This document shows, one piece after another, positions 29,831-40,418 of a stretch of DNA of 64,000 bases. Source of the DNA: Rhinopomastus cyanomelas (lineage: Eukaryota > Chordata > Aves > Bucerotiformes > Rhinopomastidae); contig VXBP01002567.1 in NCBI GenBank assembly GCA_013400115.1, positions 186,001 through 250,000 of the forward strand, read 5' to 3'. A program made the translations under genes and the position numbers. The notes beneath the pieces are model-generated. The model was not told where the DNA came from. It ran no database searches and saw only the letters and a list, made by a program, of their open reading frames with translations. Within the stretch, counting starts at the first letter, position 1. Each line of letters opens with the position of its first letter.

Positions 29831-32189
29831 ACAAACCCCCCCAAAATTATGCTCTAAATAATAAAGCAATATTTGACTGTTTAAAAGCTTCACAGTATGA
29901 AATTTGTCAAAATGTGACTCTTACAATCAGCCAGGGGAGGCAGAGCACTGTAATAAAGCCCAAGTCTGAGGGGCTGGTGCTTTTACATCGGAAATGTAAC
30001 TGGAAGAATTAATCATTCCACTTGCATTTACTCCATGGCAGCTGTTGAGTCAAATATGGACAAAGTGGGCTTTAAGTTTTGGATTCTTCTTGCTTCTCTG
30101 CATTAAACTGTGTCTGGTACTGCACAGCAATGTGAAAAATGGGGATCAACAGTGCAGGGAGGATTTGGCTGCAAAAGTTTACCTGGAAAAGGCTCTTTTG
30201 CATAAACTGAGTTCCTTGATGTGACTTGGCTTGGACCTTGGGGCACCAGGTGGGGCTCCTCATCTTGGGAGTGGTCACGAGTGGAGTGCATGATGTGAAC
30301 TGAGTCTGGAGGTGCAAATGGAATTACTGGCAAGCTTTGCATCTTGGGAGAAGCTGGCCTCAGCTCTGCATCCCCCTTCCAAAACCTGAGTGCAACGCTA
30401 AAGCGCTGCTCGTCTGTGCCAGACGAAAGGAATCAGCCCTATGGAAACGCGGACCTAGTGTTGTGACACTGAGTCAAGCTGTTTGGAGGCTGTGCCCAGT
30501 CTGTATGTTCAGCTAGGAGCATCCAGGACACTTCATAATGAACTCAGTGAAGCATTAAAATCAACTCATGTCCCTGCGTTTAGGTGGGGTGTGTTTTAGC
30601 CATCAGCGAGAAGCATTCGGGAACATTTGCTACAGGCAAAGTTACTGCAGTGCAAATGGGCTGATGCTCGTTGCTGTTCAGGCTGTGAGGAAGGAGAGGC
30701 TGGGAGCCTTGGTACCTCTCTGAAGCCAGGTACTTCTCTGAACTGAGAACAACCTCTCCTTAAATGCTTTAGAAAAAAGCATCAAAGTCCCTGCATAAGA
30801 GAACTGGAATGTCAGTGTGCTGCTTTGAAAAGATTAGTGAAAAATGTTTGGACCTGGAGGATAACTTCTGTTCTGGAAGAAGAACCTCAGTTCCTGCAAG
30901 TAATTCACCTTTATTTTAACTCCATTGTAGTGGGTTTAACTAGGGTGATTTTTGGCTGGTGTTTGAGTTAGAAACAGAAGTGCAAAATATTTTCAGTGAT
31001 AACACGTAGGATTTGGGCAATGGAGGACACTGTAGGATTATAAAAGCAGGTTTCCAAAGCAGTGTTTTTGGAGTGAATGATTGAATAAAATGTACTTTAA
31101 AACAATCAAGCCTTTAGGGCTCATCGCTCCATTCTCTTCTTCAAGCTTTTTTTGTGTTTCCTCTACAAGTGCAAGAAGTGGAAAACTTAAAAGCCAGCCG
31201 GAGCGATGAGCTCTTGTGACTGTCAGCAGCTGAGATCCCCAAGCACACGCCTGTTTTGTCTTTTATGAGCCAAGGCTGGACGGAAGCAACAACAACAAAA
31301 ATGAAGCATATGAAGGCTTTAATTTTTTCCCCGAGGCCCTGGAGCAGTAGCTGTTGTTACTCATTAACTTCCACAACAGCTCTGTGTTCACCTCTGAGAG
31401 CAGTTTCTAACCTACTGGAACTGTCTTCTTTTCTGCAAGTAAATATTGTCACCTGCACAAACCCCAGGTAAACTTGATTGCCCTCTAGCAGCAGTGGATG
31501 AATGGGATCTGTTTCCATCCCTCAGCTGCCACCATTGATAGCTTCATGTGTTGATGCAAATAAAAGGTGGCTGTGGGTCATACCTGACACCCCAGGCTGT
31601 GCAAATCTATGGGACAAGGGCAGGTAAGATCATAGCTGCAGGCTTGTTGACTGTGGAGTTGGTAACTTCTAGCTGAAGGACAAGGTGATAGGGCTATTTG
31701 CCCCTGCTAGAGGTCTCACTTGGAATATACCCTGATTTATTTGTCCATTTCCCCTTGTAATTGCACTAGTTTAAAAATTGCTGGTGTGGTTTTTAATGCA
31801 GTGAGGGAAGGGGGGTGCTTCTAGCTGTAGTAGTTCTGTTGGATCTGTGCAAAGTGCTGTATCTGACACAGGAATAAGAAAATGAGTGTTAAAAGATGGA
31901 GCTCGCCGTGGGGCTGTAGGCTCCATCCTCTTGCAAGAGCCATTTTAAACACTTGGACAGGGCAGAGTGTCTTTCTCCAGATCTGGTTTAAAACAGCGAT
32001 CAGACACGGAGGTGCCAGCAATCGCAGAGTGTTTCCGTGCCAGCTCTGCGGCTGTGAAAGGACACAGGCTTGGGATAAGGCTCAAGTAGACATCCAAGGC
32101 TTTGGGGATCCTTCAGAATTCTCTTGAATTAATTTAAGAAATGAGTGAAAGCTCCCAGCCCCTCAAGATACCCAGTGGTCTTATAAAAT
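29831..32189. other. Longest repeat-poor stretch of the middle region
   Basis: About 2.3 kb with no recognised CR1. It contains a 12-bp inverted repeat at 31119-31130 and 31200-31211. Frames such as 30072-30342 and 31882-32127 are short and without domains. Confidence 0.5.
31119..31211 (+). repeat. 12-bp inverted repeat, 69-nt loop
   Basis: GCTCATCGCTCC at 31119-31130 is perfectly complementary to GGAGCGATGAGC at 31200-31211. It could form a hairpin as DNA or RNA, but one such pair is close to chance expectation in 64 kb. Confidence 0.6.
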
Positions 32190-32229
32190 CAAGGTCCTTT
32201 CCAACCCCTAATGTTCTGTGATTCTGTGA
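32190..32229 (+). mobile_element. Very short CR1 tail
   Basis: AAGGTCCTTTCCAACCCCTA and GTTCTGTGATTCTGTGA, about 40 bp, only six bases before a minus-strand CR1 begins, giving a small tail-to-tail pair. Confidence 0.75.
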
Positions 32230-32235
32230 ACACAA

Positions 32236-32845
32236 TCACAGAATAATCCTGGTTGCAAAGGACCTCCTAGATCAGAGTCCAACCATACCCTACAACAACA
32301 AAAACACCCCCCAAAAACCCTAAACAACGAACCCACACCCCAAAAAACCAAACCACTGAATCCCTGAGTACCTAAACACCTGATTGTTCCAGTAACACAC
32401 ACTAACCCCCTCCACACCTGTCACTCCTGCAGGTTGTGAAGCACCATGTCTGTATATTTCTTAAATACCTCCAGGGTTGATGACTCAGCCCCCTCCCTGG
32501 GCAGGCTGTTCTGGTGCCCAACCACTCTTTCTGTAAAGAATATCCAATCCAAACCTCCCCTGCCTCAATTTCTGTTTCCCCTGTCATTAGTTACTGAGCA
32601 GAAGAGGCCAACACCTACCTCTACAACCTCCTTTCAGGTAGCTGTAGAAGGCAATGAAGTCATAGAATCATAAGGGATTGGAAGGGAAGATCATCCAGTC
32701 CAATCCCCCTGCCAGAGCAGGCTCACCTGACTGGAGAAGCCATGCAAGTCCCCACCTCAGTCTCCTCTTCTCCAAACTAAACCTGCCCAGCTCCCTCAGC
32801 CCCTCCTCATATGACTTGTTCTCCAAACCCCTCACTGTTTGTCCA
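32236..32845 (-). mobile_element. Older CR1 host with a nested CR1
   Basis: TCACAGAATAATCCTGGTTG and 'CTCCTAGATCAGAGTCCAACC' at the tail, then the ORF2 end and C-terminus (TCAGTCTCCTCTTCTCCAAA at about 32757). Split by the insertion at 32659-32748; the host alone is about 520 bp. The 3' UTR is unusually A/C-rich (32290-32350). Confidence 0.85.
32659..32748 (-). mobile_element. Nested CR1 with the unusual short 5' extension
   Basis: TCATAGAATCATAAGGGATT to GGCTCACCTGACTGGAGAAG and CCATGCAAG. Inserted into the minus-strand host: host sequence '...GGCAATGAAG' resumes as 'TCCCCACCTCAGTCTCC'. The noncanonical end matches 22671-22698. Confidence 0.88.
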
Positions 32846-32875
32846 CTTTCCCCCTCCCAAACTCTCCTGAATGAT

Positions 32876-32947
32876 CATAGAATCATTAGGGATTGGAAGG
32901 GACCTCCAAAGATCATCCAGTCCAATCCCCCTGCAACAGCAGGATCA
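32876..32947 (-). mobile_element. Short CR1 3' end
   Basis: CATAGAATCATTAGGGATTG to CTGCAACAGCAGGATCATG, about 72 bp. Third CR1 layer within 700 bp. Confidence 0.9.
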
Positions 32948-32984
32948 TGTCTCCTTCCCTGCTTTCCTATTACCATTGGAGACA

Positions 32985-33345
32985 AACTAGAGGAACTTCA
33001 CTTCAGAAGGGAGCCCAACACTAAACACATAAATAATGCATCCCTCCGTGTTATTTATAATGCACCAGCATCACATGCAATTTCTCATTGCTGCTTCTTA
33101 ACTGCTTTCCTGCCAGGCATATCCTTCACTCAGCTCTGAAGCCACAGCAGCAGCTTGCTTGATATTTTCCCCCCCTCTTTGTGGTGTTTTTCCCTTCTGG
33201 TACAAGGCTGAGCACTTTTCATATGCAAAGCATGGGCAAGGTTTAGATTCCAACACCAGGAGTCGAACACTGTTTATTTATAATACAACACAAATTGCCA
33301 TCCAGATTGGATCTGAAAGTGAACTGTTATCTGTCGGAGAGAAAT
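32985..33345. promoter_or_regulatory. Candidate regulatory block
   Basis: A repeat-free block with ACATAAATAATGCATCC, GTTATTTATAATGCACC and TTCATATGCAAAGCATGG (an octamer-like ATGCAAAG). Weak, composition-based call. Confidence 0.25.
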
Positions 33346-33890
33346 GACCACTGTGGCTAGAAGGCTTCTTTCGTGGCATTAATGTTGTTCTCAGTAAGGG
33401 AATATATTGTTCCACTGGTCACTTGCCCCACGTAGACCAGTCTGGGAGTTTTGTGGTTTGTTTTCTTTTTATTTTAGGGAATGCTTTTGTGTCCTGCACA
33501 CACACACACAAAGAAATCTGGAATAACAATACCACGGCTTATCTTTGCAAGATCAAATGAGAGCTGTAGCTGAGTGTTCTGTTTGTTTCTTAATGAGTAG
33601 TGTCAGGCTGTGCCCTGTGCTTAACAAAAGCACATGTGCAGATATTGTTCTGTTATGGTTACAATACAATCATATCATGTCTGCGAGAGATTACTCCATC
33701 TGGCCTTTTCTTGCTGCAGGAAATCGAGAAGGAGGTTAGTTAATAACTTCTGAGAGCACAGCAAAATGACTTTGAAAAAGGGAAACCTTTTGGTGTGGAA
33801 GTGAAATAGGCATTTCAAAGTGGCACTGGGATTTCAAAAAGTGAGGTATTTTAGTTCGTGTGTACCAGTATGCCAGCAAATTCGTGCTTC
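33346..33890. other. Unique non-coding stretch
   Basis: Contains a short CA run at about 33497-33510. No gene recognised. Confidence 0.5.
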
Positions 33891-34233
33891 GGGAGGATGG
33901 AGCCAGGCTCTTGGACTGGATGATCTTTAAGGTCTTTTCCAACCTTATCATTACTGTGATACTGTGATCTGGTGATAGGACAAGGGGCAGTGGGTGTGAG
34001 CTGGAACACAGGAGGTTCCACATCACTACGAGAAGGAACTTCTTGCCAGTGAGGGTGACAGAGCACTGGAAGGGGCTGCCCAAGGAGGTTGCGGAGTTTC
34101 CTTCTCTGGAGATGTTTAAGACCCACCTGGACATGTTCCTGTGTAGCTTGGTCTGGGTGATCCTGCTGTGGCAGAGGGATTGGTCTAGATGATCTTTCGA
34201 GGTCCCTTCCAATCCATGATCTGTTTTTCTGTG
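33891..34233 (+). mobile_element. CR1 host with a nested CR1 tail
   Basis: GGGAGGATGGAGCCAGGCTC, then the insert, then GGTGATAGGACAAGGGGCAG and onward to 'CCATGATCTGTTTTTCTGTG'. About 11 host bases (TGCTCAGTGGC in related copies) are missing at the insertion point. Confidence 0.92.
33911..33966 (+). mobile_element. 56-bp CR1 tail insertion, young family copy 3
   Basis: TTGGACTGGATGATCTTTAA through GATACTGTG, identical to the copies at 20296-20352 and 27704-27760. No clear target duplication; instead host bases were lost. Confidence 0.85.
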
Positions 34234-34235
34234 TC

Positions 34236-34440
34236 AGATGAAGCAGCCTCCTCTTGGAAGGAAAGTGGAGCAGTGAAGTACTACAGGAGCTTTTCAGAAT
34301 TAAACTTTGGGTTTATTTAATCCACCAAAACCTTGCATTAACTTTATTTGCCGATCAGCTTACTCCACAGCAGGTATGGGTTTACTGTAATTGCTGCCTG
34401 TCACAGTGGGATACAGCCAAGTGCTGGAGTCAAAACGATC
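34236..34440. promoter_or_regulatory. Candidate regulatory block
   Basis: A repeat-free AT-rich block with TTAAACTTTGGGTTTATTTA and TTTACTGTAATTGCTGCCTG. Weak call. Confidence 0.2.
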
Positions 34441-34743
34441 ATTAAGAGTGAACAGATGAATAGGAGCTCCAAACCTGTGCTGGGCAAGTGCCAGAAGAGC
34501 CAGAGCTAAATGCCTGGGGTTTAGGAGACTGTCTCGTGTGGGAACTGAAAAGGTGGAAAGAATTTATCTGGTCTGTTACTTACTAATCTCCATCTAGACA
34601 GTGTAATTTTCTGCTTCAGAATCACATCAGACTGGTATTTGCTTATTACTGGTGTCTCACTTTGCCAGGAGTGATCTTGAGGGTATGTTGAAGCCTTGAT
34701 TTGCTGCCTTGGGCTCTGTCAAGGTGCAGGTATTACACTGTAG
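34441..34743. other. Unique non-coding stretch
   Basis: Nothing recognised. Confidence 0.45.
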
Positions 34744-34912
34744 TGTGGAACGAGCTGCCCAGAGGGGTTGTGGGGTCCCCTTCTCTGGAGATGTTTAAAA
34801 CCCATCTGGATATGTTCCTGCGTGACTTGGTCTGGATGATCCTACTCTGGCAGGAGGACTGGACTAGATGATCTTTTAAGGTCACACCAATCCCTAATGT
34901 TGTGTGATTCTC
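34744..34912 (+). mobile_element. CR1 LINE 3' end
   Basis: GTGTGGAACGAGCTGCCCAG to TAATGTTGTGTGATTCTC, about 170 bp. Confidence 0.93.
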
Positions 34913-35179
34913 AGAGCAAGGGCTGGTACCGTAGTGGTTGTGTTAACCTTTAATGAAACACTTCAAGCTTGGGCCAGTTTAAGGAGCACCAGTGAAGAAC
35001 TTCTCAAACCAAGCTCTGTTAAAAGTTCCTCACTTGGGATGTGTGCAGGCAACACGATGGCAGGGGTCACACTCTGCATGTTGCCTCCTGTTGACTTCAG
35101 CCAACATCCCTCTCTTCCCACATGGTCACGTACCTCTGTGCAGGTTTTTGCCTTTTCTGTGCCCTGGATTTCGATTTTG
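34913..35179. other. Unique non-coding stretch
   Basis: A 101-codon plus frame (34904-35209) has no domain. Nothing else seen. Confidence 0.45.
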
Positions 35180-35330
35180 GGCAGCCTGTGCTCCAGCAGT
35201 GTTTGCTGAATGATGCCCTGATGTGTGATTAGTGCCCTTAGGCGCTATGGTAATACAAATAATTAATGAAGGGCTCTTGAATTCTTCTTTATAATAAATA
35301 TTATGTGGCATGTTTGAAATACTGCTAGGA
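35180..35330. promoter_or_regulatory. Candidate regulatory block
   Basis: TGTGTGATTAGTGCCCTTAG and ACAAATAATTAATGAAGGGC lie within 50 bp, with an AT-rich 3' side. Weak composition-based call. Confidence 0.22.
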
Positions 35331-35577
35331 TGGAGCCTCGTGCACCAAAGCAGGTGTAACTACTGACAGTAATTCTGGTGCATTACAATGCAGCTTTATT
35401 ATCAGTAACCTGTGCCCTGCGGGCTTTATAAAATCCAACAGGAATGAGAAAATAAGAGTTGCCAAACAGGAGCTTCCTTCATGCCAAAAGCTGAGTTGGG
35501 GTATTGTGAGGGCTTTCCAGTGCCTCTCTGTTCTGGTCACTGGTCTTAAGTTAACATGGATGTTGTCTGAGCTGCTT
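35331..35577. other. Unique non-coding stretch
   Basis: Nothing recognised. Confidence 0.4.
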
Positions 35578-35699
35578 CAAAGACCCACCTGGATGTGTTC
35601 CTGTGTGACTTGGTCTAGGTGATCCTGCTGTGGCAGGGGGATTGGACTGGATGGATGATCCTTCGAGGTCCCTTCCAATCCCTAATGAGTCTGTGATTC
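35578..35699 (+). mobile_element. CR1 LINE 3' end
   Basis: AAAGACCCACCTGGATGTGT to 'CCCTAATGAGTCTGTGATTCA', about 120 bp, with a 4-bp duplication (GGATGGATGATC). Confidence 0.93.
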
Positions 35700-36734
35700 A
35701 AAGGTGAAGCACGTGCTCCTCATCCTTTCTTTAGTCTGTGCTGAAGCCAGCATGTAGGTATTTGGATAATTGCTCCACTCTCTGTCAGCAGCTCATTGAC
35801 TGAAGTAGCAGAGTACCCGAGGTCATAAAGATACAGAGCAAGTAACTTAGGGGGATGTTTTTTGTGCTTTCAAGCTCTAATGATAAAAGCTGATGCAGGT
35901 ACAGTTCCAAGCCAGGCCTTAGAGGGGGTGTTGTGGAGAGCCAAACTTGGAGAGGACACTTGATTTATTTATTTTGATGTGTAAGGCTGGGGAAGGCTTT
36001 TACAGTTACAGGGTTCTCGAGCCTCCCTCCTCCTCATCCTTGTGAGCAATGATGCCAGAACCGTTACAGCTTGCATAGATAAGAGAGATCATTTCCCTCC
36101 CACCAATAAATAACGTTTCAATTAAAGTGGTGCTGGTGTGGTGTAGTACTCTACATTTCTCACTCCAGTTTATGTTCAACATGAACATCTGGCTATTTCA
36201 GAGCAGGGTAACTGCTGGGGAATAATCCACAGCAACAACTCAAGCAAAGGGAAGAGGAAGCAGGAGAGATCACGCTGCAAAAACTTACTGCATTTCTGAG
36301 GAGGGGCTGGACTGGGAGGGTTGACTGCAGGGAACCAGCAGAAAAAGCTCTATTGTCCTCATGAGGTGTCTCCACTCTCCTTGAGTACCCCCCATAGTTT
36401 AGTTGGGTGGGTTTGTTACCTTCTTGTTTTAAAAAGAGCAGAAACATCATCCGACACAGCAGACTGCTGAAGCTCTTGGCTCGTGATGCGACCTGCAGGA
36501 TCTCACTACCGCCTCGAGCCATACTGGGGAGTGGAACTGGCATGTGGTTTGCCTTGTTCTTGAGGGATGCAAAGGCTCTGGGTAAAGGTGCCCTGCTGAG
36601 AAGCAACACAAGTTGCAGCAGGTTGCTCAGCACCTTTCGTTTCCTTTGTCCTTCAACCTGAGTGTGCAGCATGCATTTATTTTTCTTTAGCTCCTCGAGA
36701 AAACAAGCAGCAGGGTCCAAAGGAGACAGGAATT
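35700..36734. other. Unique non-coding stretch
   Basis: Contains a 175-codon minus frame (36193-36720) rich in Leu and Ser, without recognisable domain, splice context or family resemblance. I do not call it a gene. Confidence 0.5.
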
Positions 36735-37110
36735 TCTAATCTCTCACAGCTTTCTCAGCTCTGGAAATTTGAAAGGAAGGCAATAGTGTCGCCTACCCCG
36801 AGACAGCAATTATGGGTCCTGGAAGGAAGTGCATAAAGCCTTATTGAGTGGGGACAGCAGAGATGGCCGCAGTGGCCTGCGTGGTGTGAGGAAAAGGCTG
36901 GAGGAAACCCTTATCAGACCTGTTATCCTGTCCCTGTCATTCCCATACAGATTAATGAGCTCCAGGATGCCCTCAGCCATGTTCAGGTCCGGGTCTGTTT
37001 ATCCCAAAATAGAAGGTGCTGTCTTGTGCCAGAGTGTCATATTCCCAGGCCAGCAGCACCATTGTGTTTTATTACCCCATTGTATTCAGGGGTTACATCC
37101 AAACTTTTCC
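36735..37110. promoter_or_regulatory. Candidate regulatory block
   Basis: A repeat-free block including GACAGCAATTATGGGTCCTG and ACAGATTAATGAGCTCCAGG. Weak call. Confidence 0.2.
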
Positions 37111-37629
37111 TCATAGCTTCTTAATCACTGTTTTGATGGATGGGCTCCATGAGAAAAGCTGCTGCAGCTGGCTGTCATTGCTGAGGACTCGGTGAGGATC
37201 AAAATGGCCACTTGGTACTTGGCTGCAGCTCGGCTTCATAACTGTTCTTGCACCAGCCCTAGGCAAAGCAAGGGGAGGTCTTACCCTTCCCCACGGGAAA
37301 GTGGGAGGAAGGAGTGGTATGGAGAGGAGGGTAGCAGCGGCAGCAGTGGTTCTGCTCTTGCCAGCTGTGCAAGGTTGTGCTGCCCTGCCAGACAAGCCTC
37401 AAAGCACCTTCGTGGGATGGTGCTGGAAAGGATGAAAGCCAGCTCAGGATCATCCCCTGCCCTCTTGAACCCCGGTGCAGCCAGCTGTCCTTCCCATCCC
37501 AGTGCTATGCTGCTGGAGCCTGACAGCAGCACCATGAATCTGCAGTCATTAAGGCTGCAGGATGTGTGGTTCCCTGGGAAGGCTCCTGCCTGCTCTGCCG
37601 TTTCCCTGGTGCAATCCCGGGGAATTATC
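37111..37629. other. Unique, relatively GC-rich stretch
   Basis: Frames of 155 (plus) and 120 codons (minus) overlap here, as expected in GC-rich DNA where stop codons are rare. Neither has a recognised domain. Confidence 0.5.
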
Positions 37630-38400
37630 CATATCTGTGACAAGAGAATAGGTTACTAATGCACCAACACAGCTGTTTTGACACTTCTGATGAATAACAT
37701 TCAATACCATTAATTGGAACAATTGCTTTTCATTTAACTAAATCACTGGAATTGCTAAACTAAATTGAAACGGAATGTAATTTTGCCTCGCTCTCCTTTA
37801 ATATGAGCCTCTAAATGTCTTCTCCCTGAAGAATTAGTAACTTAATCACCTAACAGTGATAACTGTTTCATAGCCCTCAGCTGGAAGGCTTTCCCTGCTA
37901 AGCAGTGCTGCATGGGGGTAGAGTGTTGTACCACGGAACACATCCCATCTCTTTCCTTTCTCCCCCTCTCTGCTGCAGTGTTAATCATATTAAAAATGAT
38001 TCTCTTCCTCTTTCCCTGTTCCAGCAAGATCTTTAGAGATCACCATAATTTCACCCCCCCTCCCTTGCATTGTATCAATCACTTGCTGTGTCTTAACAGG
38101 GTGCACAACAATTACATCTGCCCGTCACCCTGAGGATGGATTTTGGCTGTCGGGGACTGGCAGACGGGCTCTGTTCGTTCTCCAATGAACTCGTCATCCG
38201 CTGCGTGCCACACAAACACCGCGGCAAGCCGTAGTCACCACCCTGACCACAAAAACAGAAGCAAACGCTCAACTGCCTTGATTTATTAAAAAAAAACCCC
38301 CATGACTATATGATCCCATCAATAACTATCGCCTGAAATTCATTTGCATTGACTTACGTTCACATGGAGTTGCAACTCAGCTGCAAAGAGTCTTCTCTGG
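37630..38400. promoter_or_regulatory. Candidate regulatory block
   Basis: About 770 bp without repeats. AT-rich, with ATACCATTAATTGGAACAAT (homeodomain and SOX-like words) near 37706, CGGAATGTAATTTTG (TEAD-like GGAATG) near 37771 and an exact octamer ATTTGCAT at 38342-38349. It is the longest candidate block; conservation untested. Confidence 0.3.
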
Positions 38401-38538
38401 CCAGGAGTTTCTGCAATAGGAAGGCAAACTTTGATAGATAAGGAGTGTGTGAATTCAGAGGAGAGGTCTTCTGCTGCCAGACAGCTGCTGTGGTTCCTAC
38501 TTTATTGCATTAATAGGTTAAGCCTCTTGTCTGCAGGA
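38401..38538. other. Unique non-coding stretch
   Basis: Nothing recognised. Confidence 0.4.
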
Positions 38539-38649
38539 GTCACAGAATCACACAGCATTAGGGATAGGAAGGGACCCCGAAAGATCATCTAGTCCAATCC
38601 CCCTGCCACAGCAGGACCACCTAGAGCAAGACCACCTAGACCAAGTCCA
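38539..38649 (-). mobile_element. CR1 3' end with small internal duplication
   Basis: AGTCACAGAATCACACAGCA to 'GACCACCTAGACCAAGTCC', about 110 bp. GACCACCTAGA is present twice about 19 bp apart (38616-38640), a duplication not seen in the other copies. Confidence 0.92.
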
Positions 38650-40198
38650 TTTTGCAGCTGGGTCAAAGGAAATGCAGAAGTGAAAGGCTCTACCCGAGTT
38701 AATGTGGAAAATTACTGGCAAAGAGGGGTTTGCTAATGAATTGTTTGTGCTCTTCCCTCTAAATGGTCACTTGCTGGTTTTCCCTGTTAGTGGTTATTTC
38801 AAGGTTGTGCAGACAAGCTCCTTGAGGTTGTTCAGGAACAGGGAGACAGGAGAAGATGCAAAGCTGAGTGTTGTTATTACTCAGATATTCTGAGAGCTCC
38901 TTAGTAATCAGGTTGTTCTGTTGGAATAGCTCTTGGTGAGTTTGTAATTGTTAGGGGAAAGCCCAGAGCATGAAAGTTTCTGAGTGTGCAAACACCAAGC
39001 TTCCTCACCCTGACCTGTGCTGCTTTTAGAAGACACTCTGCACTTCACTCAGACCTTAGCTGACTTCCACTGGGGTTAGACCAGTCCTCCTGCTTAACAT
39101 GAGCAGCCTGATGGTGACCTTGTTACTGCCAGCTTGGGCAGGACAGCCAGTGCAAGTCCTCTGTCATGGAGCCTCCTCCCTGAGAAGTTGGGGCAGGTTA
39201 AATAAAAGGCAAAGAGAGATAATTTGAACCATGCTGGATCCTCATTTAGAGTGGATTTTTGGATGTGGTGGAACAAAGTGGCCTTCATTGCAGATAAGTC
39301 TGACAGCTCTGCTGCTGGGGTTTTGCCAGCATTTCCCTTCCACACTTCCAAACTCTTAAGGACGAGAGGCTTTTCCTAGCAGCAGAGCTGTGTAGGTTCC
39401 TGCAGGGCTCAAGGCTGTTCATGTCACAGGATGAGATTCTCTGTCTGCTTTACAACTGCACTTGAACTTCAGCCTCTGTGTGTCCCAGTCACGCTCCACG
39501 GAATCCAAGTTGATTTTAGCCAGTATGTCTGGCAGATTTACCTCTGAACGAAACACCAACCTGACATTCCTGAAGCACCTAAACACTTTCTCCTTCTGGA
39601 AAAGTTCAGGTTTTTATAGCCAAGAAGCCTAATGTAATCAGTTGTCATTCATCCTTCTTTATCTGTCTATTTCTGACAGTATCTCAGCCCGTGGTGTTGG
39701 AGTTTTATGTCCTGTAAGTGGTTCCTTTACGACTAGGTGCTGGTTCTGCTCCCTGCTGAATGGCTTCCTATAAAATTAAGACTCACAAGACTAACATGGA
39801 CTCAGTTCTTAACTGCTAGAGAACACCTACAGCTCTGTTATATGTGAATGATTTAAAAGGGTGCTGCGGGGGGTTGGGTGTGAATGCTCCTTGACATTAA
39901 TGAATGAAAAGTGACTAACTGAGAAATATGAGGAGAAACAGCTACGTTAGAAGGTGCTTATGTTCATCAGACTGCTGGAACTTCTATTGCTGATGTTGTT
40001 TTCCTCTCAGTGGGGCTGGATGACTAATAATAGCTGCTGTAGAGACTCCTAGGCTGCTTTACTGTCTGTGAGACAGAACTGCATGTTAATTGTGGAACTG
40101 GCATCCAACTGATGTAAAATAGTATTTCTGTCCATCTTTAACACCCTCTGTTCTTACATCTCACTCTTATAGTCTGCTTATGCGTGTGCTGAGCTGTC
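38650..40198. other. Unique non-coding stretch
   Basis: About 1.5 kb with no recognised repeat or exon. Confidence 0.5.
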
Positions 40199-40418
40199 CT
40201 ACCACAGTATGAGAAGGAACTTCTTCCCAGTGAGGGTCACAGAGCACTGGAACAGGCTGTCCAGGGGGGTTGTGGAGTCTCCTTCTCTGCAGATGTTTAA
40301 AACCTGCCTGGCTATGTTTCTGTGCAACTTGGTCTAGGGGATCCTGCTGTGGCAGGGGGATTGGACTGGATGATCTTTTGAGGTCACTTCCAACCCCTGA
40401 TGTTCTGTGATTCTGTGA
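40199..40418 (+). mobile_element. CR1 LINE 3' end
   Basis: CCTACCACAGTATGAGAAGG to GATGTTCTGTGATTCTGTGA, about 220 bp. Confidence 0.94.

Noticed and set aside
33497..33510. Short CA microsatellite
   Set aside because: Too short (about seven units) to be notable.
33736..34212. 158-codon minus-strand frame
   Set aside because: It is antisense to a plus-strand CR1 and its nested tail.
36193..36720. 175-codon open frame on the minus strand
   Set aside because: Leu/Ser-rich with no family signature, and an overlapping frame is open on the other strand. Not enough to call a gene; RNA-seq or conservation would be needed.
37192..37659. 155-codon plus frame in GC-rich DNA
   Set aside because: A 120-codon frame is open on the opposite strand over the same bases; both are explained by low stop-codon density.
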